The position numbers and the translations under genes were made by a program. The notes under the pieces are model-generated. The model saw nothing but the letters and a program-made list of their open reading frames with translations. It was not told the DNA's origin and ran no database searches. Below, piece by piece: positions 32,580-46,705 of a stretch of DNA of 64,000 bases. Each line of letters begins with the position of its first letter. Within the stretch, counting starts at the first letter, position 1. Origin of the DNA: Cyclina sinensis (Eukaryota; Mollusca; Bivalvia; Venerida; Veneridae); assembly GCA_012932295.1 (NCBI GenBank), contig JAAONU010000001.1, positions 5,107,104-5,171,103 on the forward strand, written 5' to 3'.

Positions 32580-34960
32580 GTGGATTTTATTTAATGTGAG
32601 CTATAGAAGTGTCCTTTGTTATTTTTTTCGGAATGCGAAATTGTAAAAAAAATAAATATATATTATCAATTGAAGGTTACGCAGCAAAGGATTTCTTCCC
32701 AAATTATATAGTAAAATAAAAATACTTCATATTAAATCTTTCCAGGAAATCATACTATTTTGATCATGTCTAAAATCTAAGTCATAAAAATAAAACAATA
32801 ACAAACAAGAAAATCAGAAAATTATACATAAAATAACTAAGATGTATCTTTTCAGATAAAATCCTTGGAATTTTAATACCAAAAAAAGAGAAAAAATGTA
32901 GAGAGAGTTTTTCCAAATATATTCAGTTAAATAAATTAACTAATGTCATGCGTTATTACGTGTCTCGAAAATTAGAAATATTACAATTTTTTATTACAAA
33001 TGTTAAATATTTTGAAGAGTGTTTCAAACAGTAAACAATATAGGAAAATGTTTATGGTTTACAAACCCCTATTAACAGATTTATATTTTTATTTATAATT
33101 TAGTCTGTCCCTTTTTCTTCACTATAAGACTCCAAATTTTACATTTCACGTTGTCAAAAAATTATCTTCTTGTACGCTTGATTAAGAGAGTAAATCTGTC
33201 CGTTTTTGTGCGGCATAGACACGTTTCCGCTGTCTGAAATTCCAGTTAAAAGAAAACGACAAATTTTCAAATCTTATATAAATTTACGATCTGTTCAAGA
33301 ATATCGCTTTATAATTATATGGGTTATTTTAAGAATTTCTAATACAGTCTTTTCAGGATTATAGTAACTAATTTAAAATATTGCTTCATTAAATCTTTAG
33401 GTAGTTAGACCTTGGATGTAATGATTCGGTAATATCATTGCCAAATAAAAATTCACATCTTTGGTCCCAGTGGTATATTTATAGATTTAACAAATGACCG
33501 TGTTTTAGAGTGAAGATGATTACGGGCTGTATACATGTCCAAAGGGACCGATAAATGACCATCTGAAGTCAATTATTCCTGATATACACGGAATGCAATC
33601 TTCGTGTTTAACCATGTAGCTTTTAAAGTATAATACCAAGTATGGCTTCTTGAGAAGAAATAAGTCCGAAAGTTTAAGGGGTTTTTTAGGGGTTTTTTTT
33701 GTCTTTTATTTACAATATGAGTCACGAATTTGAGTAATGAGCAAAATATAAATGTTTGACAACAGTAAAAACTTAAAAAGTCTCCGTTTTGTTTTAACTC
33801 TCAAAAATAATGTCATTGCATTGAAAAATGTTTGTTTTTATCATTATGGAAAATGAAATAAATAAAAGCGATGTAAGAGGAAGGAAAATAGAGCCAGCCT
33901 CTGCCCTCTCAGAGTTCGTTCTCCATTGCGGTAAGACATCTAACGAATCGTAGAACTACAAAGCCACGACAACAGGAACACTATTTAAATATGCATACTA
34001 CTGTAACAGAAACCACAAACACACAGTCACCATATTCGTTCTGTATTTACAAGAATTCTCTACCGCATTATCAATGTGGTAGAAAAATAAAATAAGTAAA
34101 ATGAAAGGCAAACATCCTTTTTATTAATCTCTGGATAAGCATTATGGTTTGAAGGCATTTTTCAAGTGTACTATATTTTTTTTTTCAAATCAACGGCTGG
34201 CAGATCCAGTCACTTCAAGATTTAATTAAGTAGATTGACATTTTTCCCTATCAAGATATGGTTCCCTTAGATATGTCGCCTGAATATATTGCTTTGAAAT
34301 GTGAAGCAGGCCGGAAGCCTGGAATAAATCCTCGACAACTTCGAACATTTTATAACGCTTTAAAACTATGCGTTTCGAGACAAACTTTAAGTCTAAAATT
34401 CTTGAAAAGAGAACAACCCAAATATGATACTTAATACATTAAATACAATACTTATCTTGTCAGTATTTTGGTGAGTTAATTTGATAATTGACTTTATATT
34501 TGACTTAAATAACGTTCAGAGTAAAATGGATTTGACTGAAAAAAAGACGATTTAAAATCAATCAACTATCGCGCTCAGTTATTTTCAGATTGTTTCAGGT
34601 TTTGTTTAATAAAAGTCCCTCGTAAATTTTCTTTCTATTGGCTACCAGCTGTGATATAAAATGTCAAACAATTATTTAAACGCAGAATATTTCCACATTT
34701 TGCAATTAATGAGATTTTTGTTAAAAATAGATAAAAGGGATACATTTTAGTAAACTTTTTAACCAGTAAAGAAATAACAAAAGAGGGTGATATGTCCACA
34801 AAATTGTTGTATTGTTTTATTTTCATTTCACTGCAAGTTGACTATGACATAAAAGTAAATCAAAGGAGTTTGATTCACAATCTTTACCGTGTTATATATT
34901 TACAATCAGGACAGGCAGACATACAGACAGACAAATTCTATTTCAATCATTTGGGCTGAA
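32580..34960. other. Non-coding, nothing recognised
   Basis: AT-rich sequence upstream of VAChT with no credible frame or repeat. Confidence 0.5.
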
Positions 34961-34965
34961 AAGCC

Positions 34966-35045
34966 CATGATATATAATATATACGTAAATATTTAGAATA
35001 CAATATATATAATATATACGTAAATATTTAGAATACAATATACAT
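34966..35045. repeat. Short tandem duplication, about 37 bp
   Basis: A block with ATATATACGTAAATATTTAG and AATACAATATA occurs twice in direct succession. Confidence 0.7.
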
Positions 35046-35144
35046 AAATACGAACAGTGGTTTTCGAAGTACATGTTACCATTTTATTAAGAAAACAAAA
35101 CAAATATAATATAATATAAATAATGGTGCAACTTTACATTATCT

Positions 35145-35225
35145 ATGATGATGATGACAATGACGACGACGACGATTATCATCAACAACAACAACATCAT
35201 CATCATCGTAATCATCGTAAGCAGT
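35145..35225. repeat. Imperfect trinucleotide repeat (GAT/GAC/CAA/CAT)
   Basis: Runs of GATGATGATGA, GACGACGACGA, CAACAACAACA and CATCATCATCAT follow one another. The minus-strand frame with Asp and His runs is a product of this repeat. Confidence 0.85.
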
Positions 35226-35229
35226 TGTA

Positions 35230-38200
35230 GCAGCAGTTATTAAACTAGCGTATATAAAATCTATTTGATGTAATACCCTTGTTAAAAAAATATTAAAAAT
35301 TCTGGCTCTATCGTTTCCTTTTGTTTCCTGTTGCCAATTAACAAAAAACAATAAACTCGTCTGCCTCAAAGAAGTGCATTTATTACATAAAACAATAAAA
35401 CTGCAGTAAAATGACAAGTTCTATGGAATCTATTCCTGCCTCAATTAAAATGGCTGATTTTCAATTTTCGCAATGAAAAATACGCTTATAGTGTTATGGA
35501 AACGTATTTACAGACTTTCGAAATAAAATATACAGTGCCAGTTATTTTATTTGTTTTATAAAAACTGTTTTAATAGAGATCACATTTAACATAGATGTAT
35601 TGATAAGTTAATTAGTATAGCAGTGCCAAATTATCTTATTACACCTAGGTACATCACTATGCAATGAATAATCAAACTATTTCTAGTTTAAATTAGGATT
35701 TGGCCAAAATGTGTATCCGAGCAGAAAACATATAAAAAAGAAGAAAAAATGCTTTGAAACATGTCAGCTCGTTAAAATTTAAGTGATGGGACGATCAATG
35801 GTTTCTGGTGGCAAGAACTTTCACCGAATTAACCGCTCATTCAGACATTTGAGTGTGAACTTTTGTTTGGACATATTTCAAATTTATATCTTTATTCTAA
35901 CGACTCCAAATATTGTATTACTGTACAATCATTTTGCAGTTCTTGAACAATTTGAACAATCTATATTTTCTATAGAAGGCTATAATTTCTTTGATATCAA
36001 AAACTAATTGTTAATATTATTGAGGAAACACTTATAATGAATTGTTTAAATAGATAAATCGATAGATTATTCAAATAGAAACTCCAGCTAGCTAAAGAAA
36101 TAAGGATATTTTAAAAATTTGTTAAAAGCTTTGAATAAATATTTAATGAATATTTTATGAGCTTTAATTACGTGTTTAATTTTCACAACCCACGACTTTA
36201 AGAGTTAACAAAGTTTTTTCTATTAGCGTCCCATTTATATAATAAGCCACGTCATTGTTAGTGCATACATACACAATAGTGTACCACTCAACCCTGATCA
36301 AGTATATCCCTTCTATTCAAATGGTCCATTAGTATGTATGAAACAAAGTCTGGGTAATGAAGTGATCATGTTATCATGTTATCCTTGACACTGGACATGA
36401 AAAATGTGCGGTACCAGAGAGCTATTCTAAATGAGAATACAGAACAATGGCCATTAATGCCGTAAAGAGCGTCTTATCGTAAGCGAAAATCCTGCGAACG
36501 CTTGTTTGGCAAGCTATCTGTTCTAAAATAGAAGTAAGTGAAAGAACACCAAGAAGACAAGAACGACATTAATTACATGTCTTCCTTTGATATTTTATTC
36601 ATTTGCTGCTTGTTTTAATCTCATTCTGTCATTAACCTTTGAAAATCATGACAACCTCGGGTATGTTTCCCATATATTGTTAAAATAATTATTAAACAGT
36701 GGCGAAAAACATTTATATTTATACAAGCAATTAATAAAAAAAATATTTGCAGTATAGACAAGTAATATCGCGAACCATTAGCTTATATTAAACATGTAAA
36801 ATAGGTATTGAACAACGAGTAGGGAACTTTCGTAAGAATTACAAAATCATTTACTATAATTTTTCTGTATACGTTCAAAGACAACATTGAAACGTGATAT
36901 AAATCCACAATCAAACCGAATCTCAGCGCTCGTTTTTGACATGTCATACATAGGAATTTAATTAGCATCAGTAACTCAATCTTTATTGTTTTAAACGATT
37001 TTTGTTTCAAATTATACTAGCAAAACAGGGACACAGATGGCGTATTAGTTGCGTATTTAATTGATTTTAATGTTTGAATGAGGAAATTAGAAATTGTTAT
37101 TAAACATGGCAACAAGGCATGCAGTTCCTTCACAATATATGCCATTCGTGCACAAATATTCACGTACATGATGCATGTAGCCGGGTCACACTCGAATCGA
37201 AAAAGAGGCTGCACTGTCCCGATGGACTTACAATTGGCTTTATTCTATGGCTATTTATGTTACACAGAATATTATTGTGAACATTCACGTCTTCAGGGAA
37301 TGCCATTAAGTAGATCGCTAACGAAATTGTTAAAGACAGTGTGATTAATTATATTGTGTTGTTTGATCGTGCTTGGGCAATGTTTAGTATACGACTGCAG
37401 GCGAATCAGTTTTATAGAATATCTTTCAGTTCCACTAGCAGGCATGCCTGTACATAACGATTTACTTTTTCATAATGCAGCATTTACTATCAAAAGAAAA
37501 ATATGTACAATTAAATGTGGTGGATATTATAAGAGGGTTTAGTTTATGTTAATTCAAATGATCGGCATCAGGTTTTGGCTTTGTACTTTCAGCTATTCTT
37601 TTTAAAGTTATTCTATGAAAAAATGGAACAAAATACATAAATAAAAAGTATGTCTTACAGAGCAGTTTAACAGCTTCAAAATCAAAGTTTAGCGTTCATG
37701 AACTGACTCAAAAAAGCAGAGAATCTTCAAGAAGAACAAGTTTTTACCAAAAAAAGTTAAATCCGATTGCTTAAAGGTTTCTATATCTGTTGAGATTTTA
37801 GTTAATCTCGCAGTTTTCAGCTTAGATTTAAACCAATATAACAGCAAATTCCAGAGCAATAGTGAAGTTAATAAAATGCAAAAATGGAAATTTTATTCAG
37901 TATAAATTGACATGAGCTCTTGGCTTTTCTCCCTAATTTAACATTAACAATCGACCTATAACATTTGTGCTTTACTTTTCCATGAACATTGGCGAGGTAT
38001 TGAGTGCCTTTCTTTTCATAGAATTTTCTGTAAAAGCCGTCTCACATACAATAATATGTCCCATGTTACTCGGTCTAAATTTTTCTATTGTCTACATTTT
38101 CTTTTGCCTGGTGCATTCAACGCCAAACAGTACACTCAGTGAAGAATTGAACAATGCGTACTGTCTTGTTTTCGGATCCAGCTGGTGTGAAGGTGAAACA

Positions 38201-41200
38201 TCCAGGAAGCTGGGTTACAGTTCTTGTTTGTCATGGTTTAGCAATGTGCAGAGCGAAGATTTCTGCTGGCTGGGATCAAGATTAAGATTAGATTTAGAAA
38301 CTGCATGTATGTTTTGCCCGCTCTGTATCTCTTGAACCGACTGAAAGAAACTAAAACCCTTTAAAAGAAATGTTATCCATAATCAGATGATGCGCAAAAG
38401 CCAGCTTTCGGCTGACTCGGATCAAGATCACGGTGTCATTTAGACTTTAATACTTTCTAAGTAATTCAAAAATATTTCATAATGGATTTCCCTAGACTTC
38501 TTTTCAAATTTCTAACATTAAACATAATTTAATATATAAAAAATGTTAATGTTAATGTTAAATTCTCAATTTATTGAATTGTACAAAACAGAATGGAAAT
38601 ATATAGGTGTATATTTTTAATTTTTGTATTTTATTTTTTCCCTTCATGGTGGATAGATCTTTAACTTCCAAACAACCTGTCTCTATGTGTTTCGATGTAC
38701 CGGATAAACATTAAAGTAATAGGATACAGTAAATAGGAAAGCTAGCGTTATAAGAAATTGGCAGTTTTCAGAGAAACTTTTTGCTTCATTACACTTGTCG
38801 GTTAACTTGCTCGAGTATTCAACTAGACCTGTTTTTTTTTCTTCTTGTGCTGGCTCTTTCGAAGTCTAGAAACATGGGATGAAGATACAGACTCAAGCTT
38901 AACGTTGTATCAACTTCGATGCGAAACATTGAATAAATAAACAATTTCAAACGAGACGAGACTAGCTTGTAAAACATAGTCATTTAGACAATCCCCATAA
39001 CCCTTCTCTAATCTAGTCCTCAATATTATTAGGATTTTCACTGACTATAACCCACAGATAATTTCCTCTAAGATGGTTTAGGAACATTTTCCATGAAATC
39101 AGAAATAACCAATTATTGCATATGCAGTTATTACACGCGTGTTTTAGACTTTTTTTTACCAATTTCAAGATGAAATCTTAACTTGCACACGCAATGCAGC
39201 GGAATTTTCGGAAATGATCAGGCTGATGTGAAAACCCATTATGTTCAATATCCCATCCCGCCGTCCATTCTCGCTTAAAATTTATGATTCTTTATAAAAG
39301 AAGAAATTAAGACTAAATTGAGATAGCGCAATTTCATTTTAGATTCCTTTTAAACGTTTTAAGAAGATAACTTGCTACATTCGGATATTAACTCAGTTTT
39401 GCAACCAACCCTAAATAAAGACCTTGTTCAAAGCGCCATATCGATTTCCTTAATAAAATTATAAATCTTCCGAATAGTGAAGGTATTTATCCCATCTTGA
39501 ATGTTCGTTTCCCAGGAATTATCTCGGAACTACCAATTAAAGTGAGACGATAACGACATAAAAGCCTATACTTTAGTCCCAACCGCTAGATATTTATCTG
39601 CGGTGTTTGGTGCAATCAAGGAATTAATTCTAGAATTCTGACATTAGAATAAATCATCCCAAGACAGTGTGCAGTTTAGCTGGGTGATTTACGATGTGCG
39701 AGTTGAAATATTATATAACTTAGCCCCGAAAAACTGTCGCTGAGTCAGTAGGTGTCAAACAAAAATACCATTATTTGTGTTGTGAAACGATGGGCGAAAT
39801 TCAAAACCACAAGAAAGTAAACAATAAATCTTCTAGTATATATCTTTTGTATCTTGCAGTTTATTTGTAGACACAACAATGAAACAATAAGGAACTCTTT
39901 CTTTTGTTGTGTCATACGTCATTATTATGTCATAGGAAAGGGTTATTTATGTGTATTTGCATAAAACTGTCACAGCAGAAGGTTGAATTATTTAGATCCT
40001 TTCACATGAATATTGCTCTTTTTGTGTAAGACGTTAGTGCTAGGCAGTATCTCTATACAAATCGCAGATTTCTGCTGATATTTAGTAAATGTCCTTGATA
40101 CGTTTTCATGTTACCTTTCTTTTTGTAAGGGGCACTAGTAAACTAGTTATGTAGATCTTTCCAGACCAGTTTTGTGGAGTAAACATGACTAGAAAATGCA
40201 AGGCGAGTTCATATAACACTATCATCCTATTTTTATAATGCCTATTTTTATAACCGCTGCAGACTTTCAGCGCTTTGATCTTAAACTATTCGAAATAATA
40301 AATCTTGTAAAATTCTCATAATTGCGATTAACTCATACGATTTTTATTAGTTTATTACGCAATGGTTTTTAAAAATCAAATATTTTTATGACGTGTTTGG
40401 ATTTAAGACCAAAGTTTGTTGATTTTTCAAGTGGGCGTCAGGTATCAAAGAATCAACACCTGTGGTGTTCTCAGAAAACTGGCAAGCTTTAATTAAACAA
40501 ATGTATTTGCTCCTTGCAAATAACGACGTGATCAGGGCTTAATGAATGCCCTAATTTGTAAATATAGCCATGCAAAAAATGTTCAACATAATAATAAATC
40601 GAAAGATATTGATAAAAGAATAATGAATTGAACCACTGAGCATGAGTGAAAACACTTCATAGACAAGAACTATCCTTTATCGCTATTGTAGATAAGCTTT
40701 CTGATGACTTTGTCCCCTCCTACGCATATTAAACGTTCAGCTATAATTTATTATTGACTGTAAACTATCAAAATGCTGCAAATATTCTGTTTACATTACG
40801 CGAGTTTAATTACAAGCTAACTTACGAAACGACGGTTACCTGTGGTCAAAACTCAATTCCAAAAACTTTCAACGTCGTCCGCGTGGATTGTTCATGTACT
40901 ACAGTAAATGTAGAAATACTGTAAATGTAAATACAGAAAACATATTCAAAATGCTCAGTGTGCATGCACTAAATAAATTAGAAATAAATAAATTACAATG
41001 GTAATGTTTTCCACATTGCTAGCTATATTGTTTTGTGAACAGACTTTGTAATATCATTTTCCTGCCATATTCCTGCTGCTTGCGGAAGGATGTGTTTCAT
41101 AAAGCTAACTGTGATCATAATTGCGTCGGTGTTTTCATAAGGTTGTTCTATCATGTTTCCACGCTAAATTGATTTCTGTCCATTACCGTTTTTATATCAA

Positions 41201-41740
41201 AGCCTTCTGCCTTTCCACGAAGCTAATATTCCGGTTATTGCTTTAAACAAGGTTTTACTGAATATGAAACGATGGGACATTATTGATGATGTTTCTACTA
41301 GCAGAAGTACCATTGAACATTGCCCCAAGTAAACATTTGAAGACCGTTCCAATAAACCGTTTCCTCTTTCAGAAGAACTTTGTCAATATTTACTTTGATA
41401 GTTTCTTTACCAAATATAATCATGTTAATTGATAGCAACAACGAAGAAAGTTCAATAGAGTTATTAGATTTAACATACCACATTAAGACATATTTATTTT
41501 GTTTCTGTTTACAACGAACAATTAGAAACTTTTGGTTGATCTGAATTAACAAATAAAAGCTCAAATTAAACATTAATATTAAATAGGTTTGAACTTTCTT
41601 GGTTTAGTTATCAAACAACTACTTTTATTAATTTGAACTTTCTTCGTTGTTTAAGGTTGAGGACGAATAAGACGAATAGCAAGACGATGGTGGTACAAAA
41701 TATGACCGGAAGTGCTTAGGTGACACTGAAGCTTCTTGAC
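35230..41740. other. Non-coding upstream region of VAChT, nothing recognised
   Basis: Long AT-rich stretch. The largest frame (37967-38335, 122 codons, Cys-rich end) has no recognised domain and no supporting splice structure. If the locus has a shared leader exon further upstream, all of this is intron. Confidence 0.5.
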
Positions 41741-41750
41741 TGATTCTCAG

Positions 41751-41929
41751 GGAGAACACTTGCAGAAATCTGATGTGATGTTGACCCAAATATCAAGTTT
41801 GAGTTCAAAGATTCGCCAAGAAATGTAGATAAATCCAGCACAGGGACACGTCTGACGTTATAATTTTTAATAAAGTTACACCTATTTACTGCCTAATTTT
41901 GCTCGATGAAAGGCACCCTCTGAATAACC
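41751..41929 (+). other. Probable VAChT 5' UTR part of the exon
   Basis: A good acceptor with a branch-point-like TGACTGAT precedes TTCTCAG ending at 41750. Sequence from there to the ATG would be untranslated leader. An in-frame TGA lies nine bases before the ATG, so the coding region cannot extend upstream. The acceptor choice is inference; another AG at about 41909 is possible. Confidence 0.35.
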
Positions 41930-43639
41930 ATGCATTATAAAATAGTAGAAATTCGAGACAAGGTGTCTGACTGGGTCACAAAACTAAACGATAAAATCAA
42001 TGACCCAATTCACCAGAGAAGACTCGTTCTGGTTATAGTTTGTATCGCACTGTTACTTGATAACATGCTGTACATGGTGATAGTCCCGATTATACCAGAA
42101 TATCTGACAACTTTGAATCAGAAGGACGAGGTTGCCAAACAGCAGCAGATAAACTGGACTGCTTACAACCTGACCTACTTCAATACAACATTGTACCCGT
42201 TGAATTATACCGGGGGATCTACGCCAACTCCACCGCAGCATCGACATTGGAACAAGACATGGAAGAAAATTTTCCTGATAGATGTGCCTGCTCCGCCAGT
42301 AAATTACGGGAATGAAGGTCAGTTATCTATTGGCGTCCTGTTTGCGTCAAAAGCGATCCTGCAGTTGCTTGTAAATCCTTTTACAGGTGCGTTCATTGAC
42401 AGGGTCGGGTATGATTTACCAATGATGATCGGTTTGTCAATCATGTTCATGTCAACGACAGTATTTGCTTTCGGAAAAAGTTATGGTATCCTGTTTTTTG
42501 CAAGAAGCTTACAAGGACTGGGTTCAGCATTCGCAGATACTGCAGGGCTGGCTATGATTGCCGACAGATTTCAAGAGGAAGGTGAAAGAAACAAAGCTCT
42601 TGGAATAGCCTTAGCATTCATATCGTTTGGTTGTCTTTTTGCTCCGCCTTTTGGTGGTATATTATATGAGTTCTGTGGAAAGGTCGTACCGTTTTTGTTG
42701 CTAGCCCTTTTATGCGTTATCGATGGCTTGTTGGTGCTATTTGCAATGAAACCTGTTCGCAAACAAAGATCTTTGATTCCCCCCGAGGATCGACCGAAGG
42801 GAACACCAATATGGCGTCTTCTGATGGACCCATATATATTGGTCACCGCAGGAGCTTTAGCAATGTCAAATGTTTCACTTGCGTTCCTTGAACCAACAAT
42901 TGCAATGTGGATGGACAGAACGATGGGTGCTGATGAGTGGGAAGTTGGTTTTGTTTGGCTCCCTGCTTTCATTCCGCATATTTTTGGCGTTTATTTAACT
43001 GTTAAACTTGCAAAGTCGTTTCCAAAACACCAGTGGTTAGTTGCAGCTCTTGGTTTAGCATTAGAAGGAACATCATGTTTGGTTATCCCTTTTGCGAAAG
43101 CGTTTTTTGTAGTTTTGTTTCCATTGGCTACTCTGTGTTTCGGAATAGCTTGTGTTGACACAGCACTGCTGCCAATACTTGGATATTTGGTGGACGTGCG
43201 ATACGTTTCCGTGTATGGAAGTGTTTATGCGATAGCTGATATATCATATTCGTTTGCGTATGCGTTCGGACCAATTGTAGCTGGCCAGCTTGTCGATAGT
43301 ATAGGGTTTACCTGGATGAATGTTTTAATATTCGTAACGAATGCTGGATATGCACCATTACTTATTATAATGCGAACAATTTATCGATACAAACCCTTTG
43401 AAGACGAGAACGAGTGTGATGTGTTAGTCTCAGATCCACCGACCAAGCAATATATGACCATAGTACAGAATGGCGGACCGTTTGGTGACGGTACAAAATC
43501 TATTGACGTCATAGGACGGAATCACTTAGAGTTAGCTCCTCGGACGACAAAGAATTATGAAATTGACAGCTACCCACCTGCGAACAACTATTATGATTCT
43601 GATACAGATTATACCAAAATTGATGGCTATGGATATTAA
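41930..43639 (+). CDS. VAChT: Vesicular acetylcholine transporter (VAChT, SLC18A3 family)
   Basis: A complete 569-aa intronless gene with A at -3 of the ATG. VAChT exchanges vesicular protons for cytosolic acetylcholine in synaptic vesicles. The protein has the 12-segment SLC18 layout. TM1 has DNMLYMVIVPIIPEYL (Asp44). The large lumenal loop has five N-glycosylation sequons (Asn75, 80, 85, 92, 108). TM2 has Lys141, followed by GAFIDRVGYDLPM. FLEPTIAMWM (319-328) is VAChT-like rather than VMAT-like. Asp410 in CVDTALLPILGYLVDVRYVS and Asp437 in AIADISYSFAYAFGPIVAG align with rat Asp398 and Asp425. The cytosolic tail has CDVLVSDPP and a Tyr-rich end, as in vertebrate VAChT. ChAT lies downstream on the same strand. 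VMAT is the only serious alternative and fits worse. Confidence 0.95.
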   Translation: MHYKIVEIRDKVSDWVTKLNDKINDPIHQRRLVLVIVCIALLLDNMLYMVIVPIIPEYLTTLNQKDEVAKQQQINWTAYNLTYFNTTLYPLNYTGGSTPTPPQHRHWNKTWKKIFLIDVPAPPVNYGNEGQLSIGVLFASKAILQLLVNPFTGAFIDRVGYDLPMMIGLSIMFMSTTVFAFGKSYGILFFARSLQGLGSAFADTAGLAMIADRFQEEGERNKALGIALAFISFGCLFAPPFGGILYEFCGKVVPFLLLALLCVIDGLLVLFAMKPVRKQRSLIPPEDRPKGTPIWRLLMDPYILVTAGALAMSNVSLAFLEPTIAMWMDRTMGADEWEVGFVWLPAFIPHIFGVYLTVKLAKSFPKHQWLVAALGLALEGTSCLVIPFAKAFFVVLFPLATLCFGIACVDTALLPILGYLVDVRYVSVYGSVYAIADISYSFAYAFGPIVAGQLVDSIGFTWMNVLIFVTNAGYAPLLIIMRTIYRYKPFEDENECDVLVSDPPTKQYMTIVQNGGPFGDGTKSIDVIGRNHLELAPRTTKNYEIDSYPPANNYYDSDTDYTKIDGYGY

Positions 43640-43920
43640 TGAAAATTGAAAATTGACCGTTAGAAAAGGTTTAGAAATTTACAGATAATATTGAATGATG
43701 TGTAAAGGAAACAGTTTTTAAATCATTTTGATAAACACATGTGTTTTTATTCGTATTGTAACAGTGTTTTTTTTCCTTTTGGCGCAACAATTCTACCGTG
43801 ACTTATCCAAAATACATTAAAACTTTGAAACATCGAGTCTTATTGGATGCACAGTGCTTTGTTTGCAGAAAGTAGTCTAAAATAAACTGACCAAATTTAT
43901 TTTAACTAATAGATATTTTG
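43640..43920 (+). other. VAChT 3' UTR with candidate poly(A) signal
   Basis: Short AT-rich trailer after the TAA. AATAAA occurs at about 43879-43884 and is the first full signal after the stop. Confidence 0.4.
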
Positions 43921-46620
43921 TGTCATTACATTCGTAGTTATTCGTGTTAAGAATATAGCATTTACTTGATTTATATATTTTGTAATATTACCGTTATTAT
44001 ATGCTTAGAATGACTAAACCATTCAACCATTGAGTACTTATTGCCTTCCTACGAACAAGCTCTGTGTTAGGGTTTTTGCAAGATTGTATCATTCATTTGT
44101 ATTTCTTAGATCAAGACCTTCATTACAAATTGTTCGTGCTATATCGGTGTTCATTTTAAAATTCTTCAATTCTGCCAGCACAGAGCGTCCTTTCAAACTT
44201 AAGTGCGCATGCGCCGACAAGCCGATATTCTCTGTGCAAATGAAGGGGTAGTGTAACTGCTACCTTTATGTTGATCATTGCATTGATTGTCATAAGTGAC
44301 ACATTTCATACCCTGACATTTTCTTCTTTGAAAATTTAAACTAGGCAAGAAAAATTACTATGCTTCACAGCGTGATGTGATTCGAAACGATTTTACTCCA
44401 TACTGTGGCGATATCGATAGACAAACAGTATGCATACCGTATTTTGACCAGCACTTGAAGCAAAACCGAAGTTTCACTGCCTTCCTGTAATGACAATCAG
44501 CGTAAGAATTAGTCCCATCAGTAATTTTACTAAAACGGTCACCTAACTGCTGTGGATTTAAAATCAAATACAGTCATTATGTTTGGAAAGAAACTGCATA
44601 CTGAATGAGATATCTTGTATTTAAAATTTATTTACCTTTGATTTAGTTTATACTGTCTTAAACTTATTTATGCCTTCTGAAATATGGAGCTAATATAAAA
44701 CTATGTCAGCTGTTTCTACATGCTAGACTTGTGCTAAGTCCAAGCAGGGTCTTTCAAATAGAATGGTCTAGAAACGCGCTATATGAATTCTTATCGCTGC
44801 GATTTATCGTGTCACGTTATCGATTTTTTACCTATGAATGATTATCATATTTGTGTAGATAACATGGTGCTACACATACTGGACGATGCTGTATAAGATT
44901 TGTACGATGCATTTGAAACTTTTCTAAACTACCAACAACAGCAAAAAATGAAACTGTAATAAAATGTAGGCTTTTAAAAGTAAAATAAAAAGTTAGACAT
45001 TTGCTAAAAGTATGTTTATGCGGCTGAAATTAACCGCGAAATGAAAACGCTTTGCTAAAAATATGTATGAAAAAATAACGCCATTTAAAAAAAATGCTCA
45101 AATTCAGCTGTCAAATATTTCTTAGCTTTAGAATAAATATGAAAAAAATTATTACATAGTATCGTGTAAAAAATATTTTTTTCACCCGAGATTTATCTCG
45201 AATGAATAAAATAATACTTAATTGCTTTAAAAAAAGCTTACAAAACGAGACCCGTAGTATTTACAGTATTCAGTGTTTCTTTTCAAACATTATTCGATCG
45301 ATGATAAGATTAACTTTTAAATGATTTTAGTATTTTTACGAAGTCGCTTTGTATCGGAGTCACGTGATCAACTGAGACAACCTAATTCCCGAAATTCGTC
45401 AGTTTCTAGACAATTCTGTTGGAAAAACCCTGGTCCAAGAATACTTAAAAAAAAGCGGAGTGTGCTTGACATTGGTGCATTTCAGTGTCTTGTCTTTAGC
45501 ACAGCAGTAGGTATTATGATAAGTCATAAGCATGTATTGATAATTTGACTGATATAATTGTCTAGAAAAAGGTGGTACGTTCTGTTCATTTATATATGGA
45601 TGCTCACAGGACGATGAGAATAAAAGATAATAAAATAAAAAGAAATTGATATTAACTTAATAATAACGATAATAAAATGCTGTTAGTTTTTTTTATTTAA
45701 AGGCGAAATGTGTATAGAATAAAAAAGGATTCAATAATTTTTATGCTGATTTCTATGTTATGTGATGTCAAATTATCATGCCTTAGGGAAACTTCTTTGG
45801 ATTCACTAAATTAAACTTGATTTTGTCAGAAAATAATAAACAAATAGTTGGATCATAATCCAGATATGTATGCCAGCGAAACAAGTCAGATTTAACGAAA
45901 ATGTTTATCTAAGACCGTTATGAGCAAAATTGGTTTTCCCCGTTTTCTATTTTTATAACAGCCAATCAGAGAGCGTGTTTCATAAAGCTTTCGGTAATGG
46001 TCGTAAATTGGCCGGTAGAAAACTGTTTGTCACACTTATTATTGCAGAATGTTGCCGATTCAAACATTAAAATATACTGTTCGGAACACTTTGACAATAA
46101 AACATTATGCACTTTTGCGATTTTGTCAGTTGCTTCGGAAAGTTGTTGATAAAAGTATGTTTAAGAGCATTGTCGTCAGTTCCTGATAGCATGGCGGTTT
46201 TCAGGATTTGATTTAATCAGGTTGCGAGCATATATACCCCGTTTACAGCCCTGCCATCCGACTTTGACCACTTGATATTATACTATTTTGATATCAAGGT
46301 ATTCTCTACACAAGTATAATGCTGATTTTTGAATTAGTGAATTAGACTAAATCTTGTTTATATAGTCAAAGGATCCTAAAAATGTCGCCTATTTTTGACA
46401 ATTTCTAACGTCAGTAACATTACACGTGTAAAATCCAGTTATTTAGCATGTAAACTAAAAGAAAAAAATCTTTAAGTTTCAGCCTTTTTAATGTTAAGTC
46501 CACTGATTTGCTTCAAATTATGAGAAAAAATAACAACAATGGAAGAACAATGGAATTCCATCTAAACTCACAAGATTTTTTTCTCTCTATCAAGTATATT
46601 AGACGACCTATATAGGCAAG
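43921..46620. other. VAChT-ChAT spacer, nothing recognised
   Basis: AT-rich non-coding sequence. A 75-codon frame at 45321-45548 has no recognised domain. Confidence 0.5.
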
Positions 46621-46635
46621 GACAGCAAATACCTC

Positions 46636-46705
46636 TAGTGGGATTTGAACCGAAATATTTCGGGTCATAAATATTTTCCTTAATTTTATTACCGACTAAC
46701 ACAAC
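46636..46705 (-). repeat. tRNA-like (SINE head) fragment
   Basis: On the minus strand a B-box-like GGTTCAAATCC (46641-46651) lies about 40 bases after an A-box-like TGTGTTAGTCGG. A folded acceptor stem is not evident, so this is read as a tRNA-derived SINE remnant, not a functional tRNA. Confidence 0.35.

Noticed and set aside
35139..35417. Minus-strand frame with Asp and His runs
   Set aside because: Translation of an imperfect trinucleotide repeat.
37967..38335. 122-codon frame with a hydrophobic start and Cys-rich end
   Set aside because: No recognised domain, no splice support, no codon bias that I can see; length is within chance for 64 kb of AT-rich DNA.
42053..42972. Minus-strand frames of 64 and 133 codons inside VAChT
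   Set aside because: Shadows of the VAChT coding strand.
45321..45548. 75-codon frame with a basic stretch, ending near a GTATTA donor-like site
   Set aside because: Weak donor, no phase partner, no family resemblance.
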